Below are positions 38,801 to 52,262 of a DNA stretch of 64,000 nucleotides, in pieces. The notes beneath the pieces were generated by a model. That model was not told where the DNA came from. It saw only the letters and a list, made by a program, of their open reading frames with translations, and ran no database searches. Position 1 is the stretch's first letter. Each line of letters opens with the position of its first letter. Source of the stretch: Vitrella brassicaformis. Taxonomy: Eukaryota > Sar > Vitrellaceae. The translations under genes were made by a program, and so were the position numbers. Where the stretch lies: NCBI GenBank assembly GCA_001179505.1, contig CDMY01000562.1:62001-126000 (forward strand), given 5' to 3'.

Positions 38801-41231
38801 CTTACTTGACGAGGTGGAGTGGCCCCGGTTCAGGAAGGTCCTGCTGGCTGCTTGCTTTGAATGAATGGAATGAAGAGCAGAGAGAGGGATGCATAGTTTG
38901 TTTTGATCAGATCAGATCTGATCCCGTCCATCGCATCGCATCGACACATCCATCCATTCATCCATCAGCAGCACACATGGCATGGCCACACAGACATATG
39001 TATGTGTATTTATTTGTTCGGTTTATCTCCTGGAGATGTGTGTGTGTGTGTGTGCTGTGGGGGATGGATGGATGGTTTTCTCACTCCTGTGTCAGTCGAC
39101 TGACTGACTGACTGACTGACGCACTGCACGGCGGATGGACGGATCTATGGGGTGGGGGGGGGGGGGGGGGGGGGGGNNNNNNNNNNNNNNNNNNNNNNNN
39201 NNNNNNNNNNNNNNNNNNNNNNNNNNNNNNNNNNNNNNNNNNNNNNNNNNNNNNNNNNNNNNNNNNNNNNNNNNNNNNNNNNNNNNNNNNNNNNNNNNNN
39301 NNNNNNNNNNNNNNNNNNNNNNNNNNNNNNNNNNNNNNNNNNNNNNNNNNNNNNNNNNNNNNNNNNNNNNNNNNNNNNNNNNNNNNNNNNNNNNNNNNNN
39401 NNNNNNNNNNNNNNNNNNNNNNNNNNNNNNNNNNNNNNNNNNNNNNNNNNNNNNNNNNNNNNNNNNNNNNNNNNNNGCATGGATGGAAGTGGTATTGCAT
39501 TCATTGCGTGTGCATGAGCAATTTTGCCTCGATCTGATCGATCTACACTGACTGACACCTACCTGCGAGAGAAATGTTTGCATGTGGACTTGTCCGTCCG
39601 TGTGAGGTGAGACTGGAAACCAACGAACCGTGAGGTGACGTGACGTAAGGAGAATTCATTCCACGTACGATGATGCGCGCATCATCAATTGTCAAGCCAC
39701 CGATGGCATGCACAGCACACGGGCGGGACAGGACGGCTGGCTGTCATGGTGCATGGGGCCGTGTTTGTTGTGCGTGTGCCTGCCTGCCTGCCTGCCTGCC
39801 TGCTGGGTCTGTGGGCTCTGCTCTGCTCTGCCGGCGGTGTGTGAGCGCGCGCCATGCGATAGCTGATACCATGACACACCGCACCCTCATCTACCCATCC
39901 GTCATTCTCCAATACCCACCACTGAGAACCAACACACTAAAATCGACTTGACTCCCACAGGCACAAGACACATGCACACACACATACACACACACACACA
40001 CACATCAAGACTTACCCACACACGCACACACCATACACCATACGCCACACGCACGCGCACCTGTGTATGCCAAGGCCGCTGCAGGAAGGCATCCCACATT
40101 CTCTCTCCCTCCCTCCCTCCCTGACTCCCTCCCTGACTCCCCCGGTCGGTGTCGCTATAGAGGCAGACAGACAGGCAAAGAGGGGGGCACATCAGCAGCA
40201 GCAGTAGCAGCATCAGCATCGCTCGCTCTTAAAGCCCACGCACCACCCAGCCACACACCCACCCACCTATCTCTCAATCTATCTGTCGCGCACGAACGAA
40301 TGGGATGGATGGACGGACGGATGGAAGGAGGGATGCATCGCCGTCCAGCACAGCGAGCGACCCATCGACTGCCTGTCGCCGGCGAAAAAATATGTAGACA
40401 GAGGGGCGAGCGAACAGAGATCTTGGTGGGTGGGGTCCGTCCGTGTGGGACGGACGGACGGACGGCGGGTGTGTGCACACTCACGCAGCGCAGAGAGGGG
40501 GGGCGAGAGATCGATGCACATGCACACGCCGCGGGGGGGTGGGGGCGGGGGGGTGAAAAAAAGAGCGAGGGAGTACCAGGCCAGGTGGCGTGTGTGCTGT
40601 GCGCTGCCCCCTTGCTTGCCCACCCAGACAGACAGACGTACACACCACACATGACACATGAGTGAGAAGTAGGGAGGGAGGGAGGGAGGGAGGGAATTCA
40701 AAACGTCAAGCATCAGTGGCAGGCTGGCAGGCAAGGCGAGAGGGAGGGAGAGAGAGAGACCGACCGATGCGATATGATGGGCGGGTGGGTATAGAAATGT
40801 AAAGACCGCTGACAGACAGACAGACAGACATAGAGGTCAACAGGACACGCACCCACATGACATGCACTCACTGCAGCAGACAGACACGAACGAACGAAGG
40901 GGTTGGTTAAAACGGCGCACTCATGAATGCACTCACTCATCAATCACTCACTCAGTCACTCACTGCATGCGCCTCGCTGGCTGGCTGGCTGCCTGCCTGT
41001 GTGTGTGGACACGACACACACTTGACAGACAGACAGACAGACAGACAGAGGGAGGGACGGACGGACGGACGGGTGGGTATGATATGTAAGGATGGATGGA
41101 TGTCTGCGCGTATGCACTGGCTCACAGGCCGGCTGGCTGGCTGGCTGGCTGATAAATGCGACGGACAGACAGACAGACAGACAGACACTGCTATATGTGG
41201 CGCATGCAGATAGAGATGTGTGTCTGTGTGG
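38801..41231. other. Intergenic, tail-to-tail, repeat-rich, contains a sequence gap
   Basis: About 2.4 kb between the elongase stop (+) and the eIF4G-like stop (-). Contains a GATCAGATC-rich patch near 38905-38925, (TGAC)n at 39100-39120, poly-G at 39154-39176, the gap, (TGCC)n near 39780-39800, (CA)n at 39975-40005, (CCCT)n at 40105-40125, (GGAC)n at 40450-40465, (GGGA)n near 40670-40695, and (GACA)n at 40812-40830, 41025-41050 and 41163-41190. No exon supported. Confidence 0.6.
39177..39476. other. Assembly gap of exactly 300 N
   Basis: Ns run from 39177 to 39476, immediately after a run of about 23 G (39154-39176). The round number suggests a fixed-size placeholder, so the true distance is unknown. 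Open frames spanning the Ns are artefacts. Confidence 0.97.
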
Positions 41232-41330
41232 TTAGAGCTGCTTCCGCATGTCCGCCCGGAGACCCTCGGGGATCACCGAACAGTCAGGGTCACACCCTGC
41301 GCACACAGACACAGACACATACACACATCC

Positions 41331-41369
<39 letters not shown>

Positions 41370-44219
41370 TGTGTGTGCGCGTGTGTGTGTCTCACTCACT
41401 GTCGAGTGCCGGGAGAAGGTCATCCTCTACGATGCTGGGCAGCTTTGGTGCGTCCACCTTGATCTCATCGAAGCTCTCCACAAACGTGACGCGCACACTG
41501 TGACATACCACATACACACATACACACACACACACACACACAATCCACACACGACACAGGCCATAAGGGTCCATCCATCCACCAGTCGCCCATCCATCGC
41601 ACGTACCTATTCTGCAGTGTCTCTGCGTCGATGGCCTTGCCCTTTGCGCACTCGACGAGCGCCTGGAAGCACAGCGGCCGGGCATCCACCTGGTTCTGCC
41701 GAATCTCGTCAATGATGGCGTACAGCACCTCACACAACACCTCCTGTCCAGGACACACACACACACAGCACCATGGTGTGTAGGGGTGTGTGTGTGTGTG
41801 TGTTTGGGAGAACACACCTCCTGTTGGTCCGAGGGGATCAGCAGTTCCTCGAAGGCCAGCACGCATTCCGACACGGTGTGTGTGGCGCACAGGTCCATCA
41901 TGGCCTCCTTCGCCCGACGCTTCCGCCGAGCAGCCACCTCCTGCGCACACACACACACACACACACAGAGAGAGACAGAACACAATACACCTACCCCTAT
42001 CGCCCGCTGGTCGCCACTGGTCACCTCTGGATCGAGTGTGTGGGCTCCAGATGGTGTCGTCAGCGATGGGTGCTGGTGTTGGTGTCCCTCCGTCACGGGC
42101 ACGATGCTCATGTGTTTGGGCGAGCTGTCGGGGCTGACGCCGGGCGAGGGGCCAGGCGATGAGCGGACGCCCAGTGAAGAGCCCACAGACACCGCCGATA
42201 TGCCGCGCTGGCCGATCCATCCATCCATCCATCCATCGGACAAGGAAGAGAAGGAGGGAGAGAGAGAGAGAGAGAGAGAGAAACAAGACACATGAGCCCT
42301 CTGTATGTCTGTCTGTCTGTCTGAGTCGGTCATCCCATCCATCCAGCCATCTATCTATCTCATCTGCCCTGCCCACCTCTAGAGTGCTGGTATGTGGAGA
42401 GGGCGTCTCGCTGTTCTCCTCCCCCCTGTCCCTCTCCGGCTGCCTGTTCCGCCGGTCCCGCTCCCTCTCTCGGTCACGCCGCCTCTCCCTCTTCTCAGGA
42501 CCCATGGTAATGACACGCCGGGAGGTCACCACACCGCCGCCCCCGACACCGCCCGACGACCCCTGTCGGCCAGCAGAGGCGCTGGGGCCCAGAGGTGGCA
42601 GGGGGGAGGTGACGGAGCGGCTCAGCGAGGTCAGGGAAGTGTCGTCCCGCCCAGCTCGGACGGCCGGGGGCCTGCCTTTGTGGGCGACGGTCTGCCACTC
42701 GCTGCCGTCGTTGGTGGTGGTGGTGGTGTTGTTGGGCGACTCGGAGGGGCTGGGGGGTGGCGCTGATGCGTCAGAAGGATTGCCACGGAGGTCCTGAAGT
42801 GTGTGTGCAGAGACAGCACAGAGCCAGGGCCAGAGGGAGAGAGGGGCGATTGGGATGGGATGGGGCAGTAGTAGGGCTGGGGGGCGTGGGTGAGTGGATG
42901 GGTGGGTGGGTGATTGGGTGGTCGTACGGTGTTTGTCTTGCTGAGTTTGATTTGTCCCTTCTCGGAAGCGAATTTCTTGTAGACGTCTGAGATCTTCTCG
43001 GGCCCCTGCTGCTTGTTGGGCTTCTGGTCCTCCCATGAGGACGACCGAAGATCCAACACATCCTACCGACAGACAGACACACAGACACAAAGACACCCAC
43101 ACCCACACAGACAGACAGACAGATGAGTGAGTGAGTGAATGGGACAAAGCAGCTTGCTTGGCGTGTGTGTGTGTGTGGTGAGGGTACCTTACCTTCATGA
43201 GGCACTTGATTCTGACGCTAGTGGAATCGTCGCTGGCCTTCTTGTCCAGCTTCTTGAACACGTCATCGAAGTCGCGGTACTTGGCCCACTGAACCATCCA
43301 TCCATCCATCTGTCTGTCTGTCTGTCTGTCCGTGTGTGTGTGTGTGTGTCTGTGTGTGTGTCAGCACAGCGAGCGCACCTGCTGGGTGTCGAAGGACGGC
43401 CCCACCACCTTGAGGAACGCGCAGAGGGTCTCCTGCACACACCACACCACACGACACAATGTATCCATCACACATGGCCACACCCAGGTATGTGTGTGTG
43501 CGTACGAGCTGCGCGTCTCCGCCGGCCTGCCACAGCTCGTCCACAATCGTGAAGATGATCTTGGCCGGACACAGCCGCAACACCAGCAGGTTGCCTACAC
43601 ACACACACACAATCCAATCCAATCCAATCCAATCCCATCCCACGCGACAAGGCCTGGCCTCTGATGCTGATGCGATGCGTGTGTGTGTGTCGTCGGATGA
43701 CTGACTGACTGACGTACCGACGAACTTCATGTTTCCGAGCATTTTGTTCTTGTACTTGAAGTAGGCCTCCATGTACTCGTCGCCAGTGAGGTCCTTGAGG
43801 CCCTCGGGCTCCTTCAGATACTCGTCGAACGACTCCTGGCAACGCGTCAGCAACAGCCTGCCAGGGCCAACGACAACACAATCCAATACAATACAATACA
43901 ATACATGTGTGTGGGTGTGGGTGTGTGTGTGGGTCGCTGTTTGTCTGTGTGCCTTTTGAAATGTCCGTCTCCCTTTTCGCCGATGCCGAGTTTGGACGAG
44001 AGGTCCTCGTTGAGCTTCTTGCACAGGTCGGAATACATCTACACACACAACAACACAACACAACACAACACACACACATACGCGGCCTTGCCCGTGTGGT
44101 GTAGTGTGGTGTGTCCCTCTGTCTGTCCTGTCCGTCTCACCCCGATGAAGTGGTGCTGCGTGGTGGCCTTCTCGAACACCATCCGCATTAGGCCCTCCAC
44201 CTGCACACACACACAGACA

Positions 44220-44250
<31 letters not shown>

Positions 44251-44762
44251 GGAGAGAGATTGGTGTGTGTGTGTGTGTGTCAAGTGTCGGGCACAACAAA
44301 TCTACCTCTTCGAGTGCGGTGATGCCGGCGGTGAGCATCTGTTGGTAGAGGCGCTCGAACTTCTCGATGGTGAGCTTGTTGAGCAGACCCTTCAGCACAC
44401 GCATCACCTGCTCAGACTTGGACCTGCTCACACACACACACACACACACACATGGGATGGGGCACCATAGAGCAGGGCAGGGCAGGGGGGACTGTGTGCG
44501 AGCTGAGCTGGTGGGTGTGAGTGCGTTGATGCGGTGCGCACCCTTCCTCCTTGGCTTTCCTCTGCTTGATGATCCAGGAGTCCTCACTCGGCTTCGCCTC
44601 GGGCGGCGGGGATGCATCTGAAGGACGACAGACAGACAGACCCAGGCAGGATGCACACAATGAAAGGACACCCATCCATCCTTGTCTGTGCCCCGCACGC
44701 ACCTCTGAGGTTCGACCAGCGGTCACGCGCATCACGCCCACGACCGCCACGCTGCGGGGACA

Positions 44763-44798
<36 letters not shown>

Positions 44799-47700
44799 CT
44801 GACTGACTGACGATCCATCCATCCTTTACACGTGGCTCGCCCGACTCACTCACCTCGGTGTCCCTCTGGCCTCTGACGCTCTCCCTCTCCCGCTCTCTCT
44901 CCTTATCCCTCTCTCTGTCCCTCTCTCTATCCCTCTCGCGGTCGCGGTCCATCCGATCGCGATCCCACATGGCGTTCTCACGCTAAACAAAGACATAAAT
45001 GAATGCACCAGCCAGCCAGCCAGCCAGCCAGCCAGGGACAGACAGAGGGAATCAACCACGCACAAGATAACACACAAGACGTGGGGCAGGTGAGTCCTTT
45101 CTGACTGTCTCGGTCACTTTACTGACGTCGTCTCTATTCCTGCCGCCGCCGAAGCGTCCGATGTCCATCTTGCCGAACCCCCCGCCGCCCCCGCCCCCCG
45201 GGCGCAGCGAGCGCTTCGTGGGCTGCCGGTCGTCGGGCTGCTCCTCTACTGCGGGGGCTGAGAACACATGGATGGATGGATGGATGGAGGGAGGGAGGGA
45301 GGGAGGGAGGGATGGGACACACACGTGGGTGTGGAGTGGTGGGTGTGCGTATGTGTGTGTGTGATGTGTGTTTGTCGTTTGCGGACCGTTCTTGATTGAG
45401 CAGTACTTGGCAATGACATCGGTGAATTGGGGCGAAACCTGACACTCAGCCTGCACACAGACACACACACAGACAGACACACAGACAGACACACAGACAG
45501 ACACACAGACAGGCAGGCAGACAGGCAACATGATGCACGCGGACGGACATACGACGCGAGGCACGCACCTTGTTCCTGAGTGACATCATGAAGTCGATGG
45601 AGTAGGTGAGAACCGACGGCTCAGCGGCCTTCTTGGCGGCAACCGCCGCGGGGGCCACCGCGGCAGGCGAGCTGGAGCTGCTGAACACGCACACAACGAC
45701 ACACATGATGAATTGATTAGGTAGGTGATCGAGCGCATGCCTTCATTCTTCCGCCACACCGACCCACCCACCCACCTCTCTGTGTGTTCTGGTGGAGGTG
45801 CAGATGCAGGCTGCTCATTGCTCTCCTCCTCTGCAGCAGCAGCCACCACCATGCCGGTCTCCCTCTCCCCTCTCTCCTCGTGAAGCCCCAGCTCACCACC
45901 TTTACTCTCCTCCTCGTCCCCCTCCCCCTCCACACTCTTCAGACTGCCCTCGGCCGCCACCGGCTCATGGTCAAAGGTCTGCAGGCCGAGGTCCTCGGGC
46001 ACCTTCTCGTACTCAGCCTCTTCCAGGATGGTGTCCACCGCCGCACTCACGCCGGAGGGCAGCACCGGCAGCACGGCCTGCGACACGGGCGACTTGCCCA
46101 CCTTGTGCCACGATTCGGACGGAGAGGGCGTCTCCCCCGCCGCCTTGATGCTGCCGCCGTCTGTGTCGACTGCTATGGGTGGTCCCGACGCCGACGCGGC
46201 CGGGGCGGGCTCCGGCGACTCGGTATCATCTCCTTGGCTGAGCTTGTCGTCGAGGGCATCCTCACCAGCTGGCGCTGGGGCCTCCGGCTGATCTGCCTGC
46301 TTGTCGGGTGTCTTCTGGTCCTCCGCCGCCTGGATGCCTGGCTGTCGATCAGTCGACGGAGTCTCCTTCTCAACGACGGCGGGCTTGGCATCCTCCTCCT
46401 CCTCCACGCCGACCGCCTCCTTTGGCGTAGCCTCCTTTTTTTCAGTGGGGGATTGTGGTGCGTCAAGCGGCTTGTTCCGCTCCTTCTCCTGGTCGCTCTC
46501 CTTCCCCTCCTCGGCAAAGTCAGAATCGCCGACAGCGTCGGCAACTGGCTCGCCCACAGGCTTCGCGGCCCCACCGGGAAGTGTGGCTGCAGCCTCACCA
46601 CCACCACCACCAGTACTCTCTGTCTCCTCCTCTCTCTCGTCCGCCGCCTCCTTGGCCGCAGAATGCGGCTCTGCAATAGCAGCGGCAGCAGCAGGGCCCG
46701 TTGCTGGTGGCGTCACGAGGGGCTTCTTGCCGCTCTGCGGGGACGTCCTCTGCTGGCCCGAAGCGGCAGCCGCGGCAGCAGCGTCAGCCGCTGCCTTTTG
46801 CTGCGTCAAGACCTCAGCGAAGGTCTGTCTTTTGCCGGCAGACACGCTCGCCGCAGCGCCCCCGCCCCACACGCTCCCCGCTGGGACGCGCGGAGCCGGC
46901 ACATGCTCGTCCACCACTGGTGGTGGTGAGGGCGAGGGCACCGCAGGGTCGACGGGAGCTGGTGTCTGCTGGGGCTGGGGGACGACGGGCGCCTTCTGTG
47001 GTGCGGGTACCGGTGTAGGTGTAGGTGTGACGGCAGCAGGCTTCTTCGCAGCAGCTGTTTCCTTTGCCGCTGCCTCCTTGTCGTTCGCCGCCTCAGCAGC
47101 CGGCTCCTTCGGCACAGTTTCCTCTTTCTCCTGTGCCTTTTTGTCCTCGGCCGTGTCCTTGTCCTTGCCTTGCCCCTCCTCGGGCACCGTCTTGTGTGCA
47201 GTGGCTGCGGTGGCGACGGCCGCCACAGCCGTCGTCGACTGGCCGCCGATGGCATTAGTGGCCGGGGTGAGAGTGGGCGGCGTCAGAGATGGCGTGGTCG
47301 ACGTGGTGGTGGTGGTGGCCGTGCGGCTGCTGGTGGAGGGAGCCACTGGGTGTGGCTGTGTGGAACTAACGAGCGGCCGTGAAGCAGATGAGGGCGAGGC
47401 CTCTGCACTGGAGGAGGGCGAGCTTTTGCTGGTCTGCGCGACGACGACTGCGGCGGGCAGCCTCGGGGCAGCAGCACCAGCTGGGGGCTTGGACGGCACC
47501 ACTAAAGGGAAGGAGGGAGGGAGGGAGGGACAGACAAACACACACACACAGCGCACAGCACAGACAGGAGTGGTGTTTGGCTGGCTGGCTGGCTGCACAC
47601 AGGCTGCTTGCTGTTCTTTCACTCACTTTGTTTGACGGGTTTGGTGGCTGGCGAGGCCTTCTTGGGCGCATCTGCACCTGCACACAGACCCAGACACACA

Positions 47701-50700
47701 GACACACAGACAGACAGACAGACAGGGAGAAAAACACAATGAATGCACTTCGGTGTCAGTCAGTCATGTCACATCGACAGCGTGGGTGCATTGCATCCAT
47801 GACATCGTCACGACAACATGGCAGCTCCGTCCGTACGTACGACCCCTTACACCACTCCCAACGAGCTCGCTATCTACCGACCGGTGCAGTGAGGGCAATA
47901 CGGTGCGCGTGCGTGTAGGTGTGACGTACGTGACCCCTACTAGCGCTATGGCCCCACCCCCTACTAAAAGATCGTCTGCCTCCCTCCTCCGTCCCTCGTC
48001 CCTCCGTCCCTCCCTCCCTACCTCCTCCGCGTGTGTCAGCAGCATGCTCTTGAGCAGCGGTCTTGGCCCCACGGAGGAAGAACGCTGCAAGAGGGTGGAT
48101 GGCATGAAATGACATGAAATGACATGAGATGACTGACGTGTGTGTGTGCGTGATCATGATGGGTCGGTAGGTATCATGTCATGTAGCAGCCAGCCAGACC
48201 AGGTACGTACGTACGTACTTCTGGTCTGTTAGTACTACGTAGCAGCAGCATGTACAACGAAAGGAAAGGCTAGGCACCTACGCTGGCTGGCTGGCTGCTT
48301 GCCTGTCTGTCTGTCTGCCTATGGGGCGTGTGTCTCGAGACACACCGCCCAACATACTCTCGGCTATGGCTGGCTGGCTGGCTGGCTGTGCGTGTGTGTG
48401 TGTCTTACGTGTCATGGTTGACTTGAGCCTCTCCGCCCACGACATGCTCTTCTTCTCCTCAGGCGCCGCTGGGGCGGGCGCTGGTGGTGGTGATGCAGAT
48501 GCTGCCGTAGCTGGTGGCTCCTCCACTGCTGCTGGTGCTGGTGCTGGTGGTGCCTCTCGCTCGTGCCCCCCACCCGCAGCATCAGCAGCCAGCTCCGGCA
48601 CGGATGAGCCGCGGAGAGAGACATCATCCTTCTTGGCCACCTCAGCTGCCGCCGGTGGTGCAGCGCCCTCACCGTCGCCGTCGGCCGCCGCCGTCTCACC
48701 CTCCTTCTCCTCCGTGAGTGCCTCCTCATCTGGTGCGGGCAGCGCCTCTTGCGAGACATCCTCACGCCCCTCTTTGGCCACGTCCTCTGCACGCTGCTCT
48801 TGATCTCGATCACCCTCTTCGTCTTTCTCTTGCCTCTTGGCGACAGCAGGGGCAACGTCAACCGCTACTGGCTGCCTTTCTTCCGGAGCTGGCAACTCGG
48901 GCGGCACCACTGGCTTGGGCTCGGCCGCAGTGGCCTCCTGGGCGGCTGGGGGCGTGGGAGTGAGTGACGGCGGCTCGACAGTAGCAGGGGCCTCCGCTTT
49001 CACGATGGGCTTCTTCTCCTCCTCCTCCTCGTCTGCTGCTGGTGGGGCTGCTGGTGGGGCTGGTGGTGGTGGCGGGGACTCCTTGAGAGTGTCGTCAGCT
49101 GACGGTGGCTCCTCAGATGTCTTGGGGAGGAGCCGTCGGGGGGCCTCAGACATGACAGAGACCACCTCTACGTCCTCTACAGAGATCACGGATAGGTCCG
49201 CTGGACCTATGAGCTGCACCCCAGCCACAGGAGTCGTCTTGGCCTCCTTAGGCTCCTCGACCTCCTTGACCTCCTTGACCTCCTTGACCTCCTTGACCTC
49301 CTTGACCTCTTTGACCTCTTTGACGTCCCTGACGTCGCTCCTTGACAGCGGCATGAGCCGCCTGGTGGGTGAAGCGACGGGCAGCACAGCTCCCTCGAGC
49401 GTCAGGGGGGCCGCAGATGCAGATGCAGGTGCAGCTCTGGCGTGCACCTGCCCACCATCGTCCCTGTCCGCCACGCCCTCTCCGTCGACACTCGGCCCCC
49501 CGTCGGTGCCGGTGGTGGTGCTCTTCTCCCTCTCCGTCTCGGCACCGTCCAGACAGGACGCCAGCGACGTTGCAGGCGTGCCGGTGCGGCCTGAGTCGTC
49601 CGATGCACCCGAGGGCTTGGGGTGGGGCGCCCCCTGCTGCTGCTGCTGCTGCTGGTGGTGGGGGTGGTGGTTGGGGGGGAGAGGGGCAGTGGGTTGTGAT
49701 TGTGCGCTGGCGGTTGACGGAGGGGTGGGGCTGGGCCGCGGCATGATCTTCTTGGGCGTGGGGGGCGCCTGACCCGATATCGGCTGATGGAGAAAAGGAG
49801 ACACAACAGAGCCACGTGTGGTTGCAGGGAGGGAGGGACATGTCGCCACACTCAGCTCACTCTCTCCTCTCACCTTGGGTAGTGTGGTAGACGGCGCTGC
49901 CCCTGCCCCTGCCGGGCCCTCCTTGACGACGCTGCCCTTCACCGTGTCGCTATACGACTTGCCTGCATCCAATGAACAAACATACAAAAACACACACACA
50001 CAGCAAACACAATCACAGTGTGTCGTCACGCATGCCCATGCATGGCAACACACCGTCTTCTCTCTCCTCCCGTCCACGTACCAGTCGTCGGGCCCGTCTG
50101 GCCTGTGGCGTTGGTCTTGGGCGGTGGCGGTGGTGGTGGTGGCGGGGGAGGTGGTGGCGGCTGGCTGGGCGGGGTCATCTGCTGCTGGGGCGATGGAGAT
50201 GTCTTGGGGTGGCCGGCCACCGATGGCGACGGGGTGCGCAGTGGCGGGCCCGCCGGGCTGGCCTGGTGGGACGACGGATGCACGCCGGGGGCGCCACTGT
50301 TCTTGGGCGACGCACCGCTCAGGCCGCGACCACGACCGCCACGGCCTCCACGACCACCACCTGATTGGTGGGCAAATCGGATCGGATCACAAACAGCACA
50401 AACAGCAAGGGGCGTCTTCTGTCTGTCTGTCTGTCTGTATGCGAGTGGCTAGCTGACTGCCTGGCATACCTACCTCTGTATTGTCCGTCGTGTGATCTCC
50501 TCTGTGAAAAATGGCCCGGCCCTCCTGGGTGTGCGCCTGGCCCTCCAACGGGACCCGAGTAGTGCCCGCTGGGGGTGGGGGTGTAGTGTGCACCCCCACC
50601 GCCACCGCCGCCGTGGTGTTGTGTGTGGGGGTGTGAAAAATCCGACGACTGGCCGCTCTTGGTCGAGGGGGGAAGGTGAGACATGGACGATGAACCGCCG

Positions 50701-51798
50701 CCATATCGACCTGCCATGGATATGACGGCCAGACCACACCACAGTCGAGTCGGTACTCTCTGTGTGCTCTTCTGATAAGCCTGTGAGTGAAGTGGGTGAA
50801 TGTGCGTCTGTCTAGTCTACCGACCGACCTCTGTCATGTGTGCCCATTCCCATCGGCCCTCCCGGCATGCCGTGACGCATGCCCCCATAGCCGCCTCGCG
50901 CCCCCACCATGCTGGCGGCGGCGTACGCCGCATCCAAATCGTAGGCAGACGAGCCTCTCATCTGGTTATACTGGAAGGGGTAGCCACCTCCCCCTCCCCC
51001 TCCCCCTGCCCCTCTCCCGCCACCTTGGCCATAGCCCGAGTAGCGAGGATGGTTGATGCCCCGGCTGCTGCCCATGGGAGGCGCATGGGGCATCGGCGAG
51101 GCCGCCGCTGGCGCGTGTGTGGGGTGGTGCATCGGGTGCATGCCGTTCATGGCGGGCATGTTCATGTTGATGTTCATGCTCATGTTCTGCATGGCCGCGG
51201 CCGTCCAGTAGGGGTGGCCCGACGGGTACTGGGGGTGGGGGTACTGGCTGTGGGGGTACATTCCCATCTGACCCGTCGACGCAGGAGGGCCTTGATAAGT
51301 CGCTGACACACACGAACGGACAGACAACACACGCGCAGGCACGGACATCGATTCAGTGCCGCTTCGGTCGAGAGTAAGTGTGCGTGTCCTTCTGGGCGTG
51401 GCGTACTGCTCGCCATGCCGAGGCGCCCAGTTCGCGCCGAAAAATCCGGGATGAACTCGGAGGAATTGGGATCGAACTGCACAGACACACAGACAGACAC
51501 AAACCATCACAGAAACAGCGCCGCGCCTCGCTTATTTGTGCGCCATCCAGCCATCCATCCATATGTGAGTGCTGTGCATCATCAATCGTGGTTCATTGGC
51601 CCACCTGGAAGTTGCCGCTGTTCTGGCGGCTCTGTGGGTGGTGGCCCTCGCGCCCACCCTGCCCACCGCCCGTCAGCGACTTGACACCACACACACACAC
51701 ACACACACACGGGGGACACCGAATGACAGCCGCGATACTGAGATCTGTGGCCCTTGGCTCACCTTGCTGCTGGGCACGTATGGCTGCGGTCCACTCAT
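41232..51798 (-). CDS. eIF4G-like translation initiation scaffold, very long N-terminal region
   Basis: Scaffold that joins cap-binding eIF4E, eIF4A and, usually, PABP to recruit ribosomes. About 31 exons read from 51798 to 41232 give roughly 2300 residues. In order: start MSGPQPYVPSSK; PAM2-like FDPNSSEFIPDF (51406-51476); Met/Asn/Pro- and Gly-rich regions with RGG-like GGRGGRGRG; two huge Ala/Pro/Glu-rich exons (48409-49783 and 45776-47501); 4E-binding-like YSIDFMMSL (45569-45680); acidic/Arg-Asp repeats; the MIF4G core (44423-43193: LNKLTIEKFERLYQQML, LMRMVFEKATTQHHFIGMY, FDEYLKEPEGL, KMLGNMKFVGNLLV, DDVFKKLDKKA); a Ser/Pro linker; and an MA3-like C-terminus (LAFEELLIPSDQQ, LLPALD) ending ADMRKQL. 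The intron after GHFKR starts with GC. The junction near 45076 is ambiguous. A single gene is inferred because phases carry through throughout; two adjacent genes cannot be excluded. Confidence 0.82.
49259..49328 (-). repeat. Coding 9-bp minisatellite (Lys-Glu-Val repeat)
   Basis: About eight near-identical copies of the 9-mer ccttgacct (plus strand). In the eIF4G-like frame this encodes a Lys-Glu-Val tripeptide repeated about seven times in the disordered N-terminal region. The period is a multiple of 3, so length changes would not break the frame. Confidence 0.85.
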
Positions 51799-52262
51799 AC
51801 TCACTCACTCGTTCAGACCACAATCAACCAACCAACAGATAAGGAACCAACGATAACACCACACCACCCGCCAGCCAGCCAACACCACCAACCAACCAAA
51901 CGAGGCGATTCAACTCAGCAGTGAGCCAACCGGCGCAGGAACGCTGCTGTCCCGCTACTGCTGTCCAAAACTGGTGTCCTGCTGCTGGGGATCTTCACAG
52001 AAAGCAGGCTCCCGGCGGTCCGCCTACCGCCATCGAAACCAACAAGATCTGGCGATACTGCTTCTCTTGACGAGGGACGCCCGCCTCGAAGTGCCTCCCG
52101 TCCTCTGAACTCCCCACGAGGAACCGTCGCTTCGCGAGCTTTGAGCTCGCCTTTCTGCCCATGTTGATTCCTCAAATCTGACCAGTCCGGTGTAAGCCCT
52201 CCTCTCTGCCAAACACTCCTCCTTCTCCGCTGCACCAGCTGTATGTATTATATATACGGGTC
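51799..52262. promoter_or_regulatory. Upstream region shared by eIF4G-like gene (-) and bS16 (+)
   Basis: 464 bp between divergent ATGs. A tatatata-like stretch (tatgtattatatatac, about 52241-52256) lies just upstream of the bS16 ATG and could be a TATA-type element or UTR. A 106-codon minus-strand open frame here has no support. Confidence 0.35.

Noticed and set aside
39135-39583. Open frames spanning the N gap
   Set aside because: They exist only because N codons are not read as stops.
40063-40665. 200-codon plus-strand open frame in the 38.8-41.2 kb intergenic region
   Set aside because: Composed largely of translated microsatellites (GGAC, GGGA, CA) with no conserved motif or splice partner.
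45784-47635. Long plus-strand open frames (over 380 and 440 codons) opposite the eIF4G-like exons
   Set aside because: They are antisense shadows of the Ala/Pro/Glu-rich coding exon, whose GC-rich codon bias keeps the opposite frames open.
51915-52235. 106-codon minus-strand open frame between eIF4G-like gene and bS16
   Set aside because: Arg/Ser-rich with no recognisable motif, located in a divergent promoter region; no splice partners.
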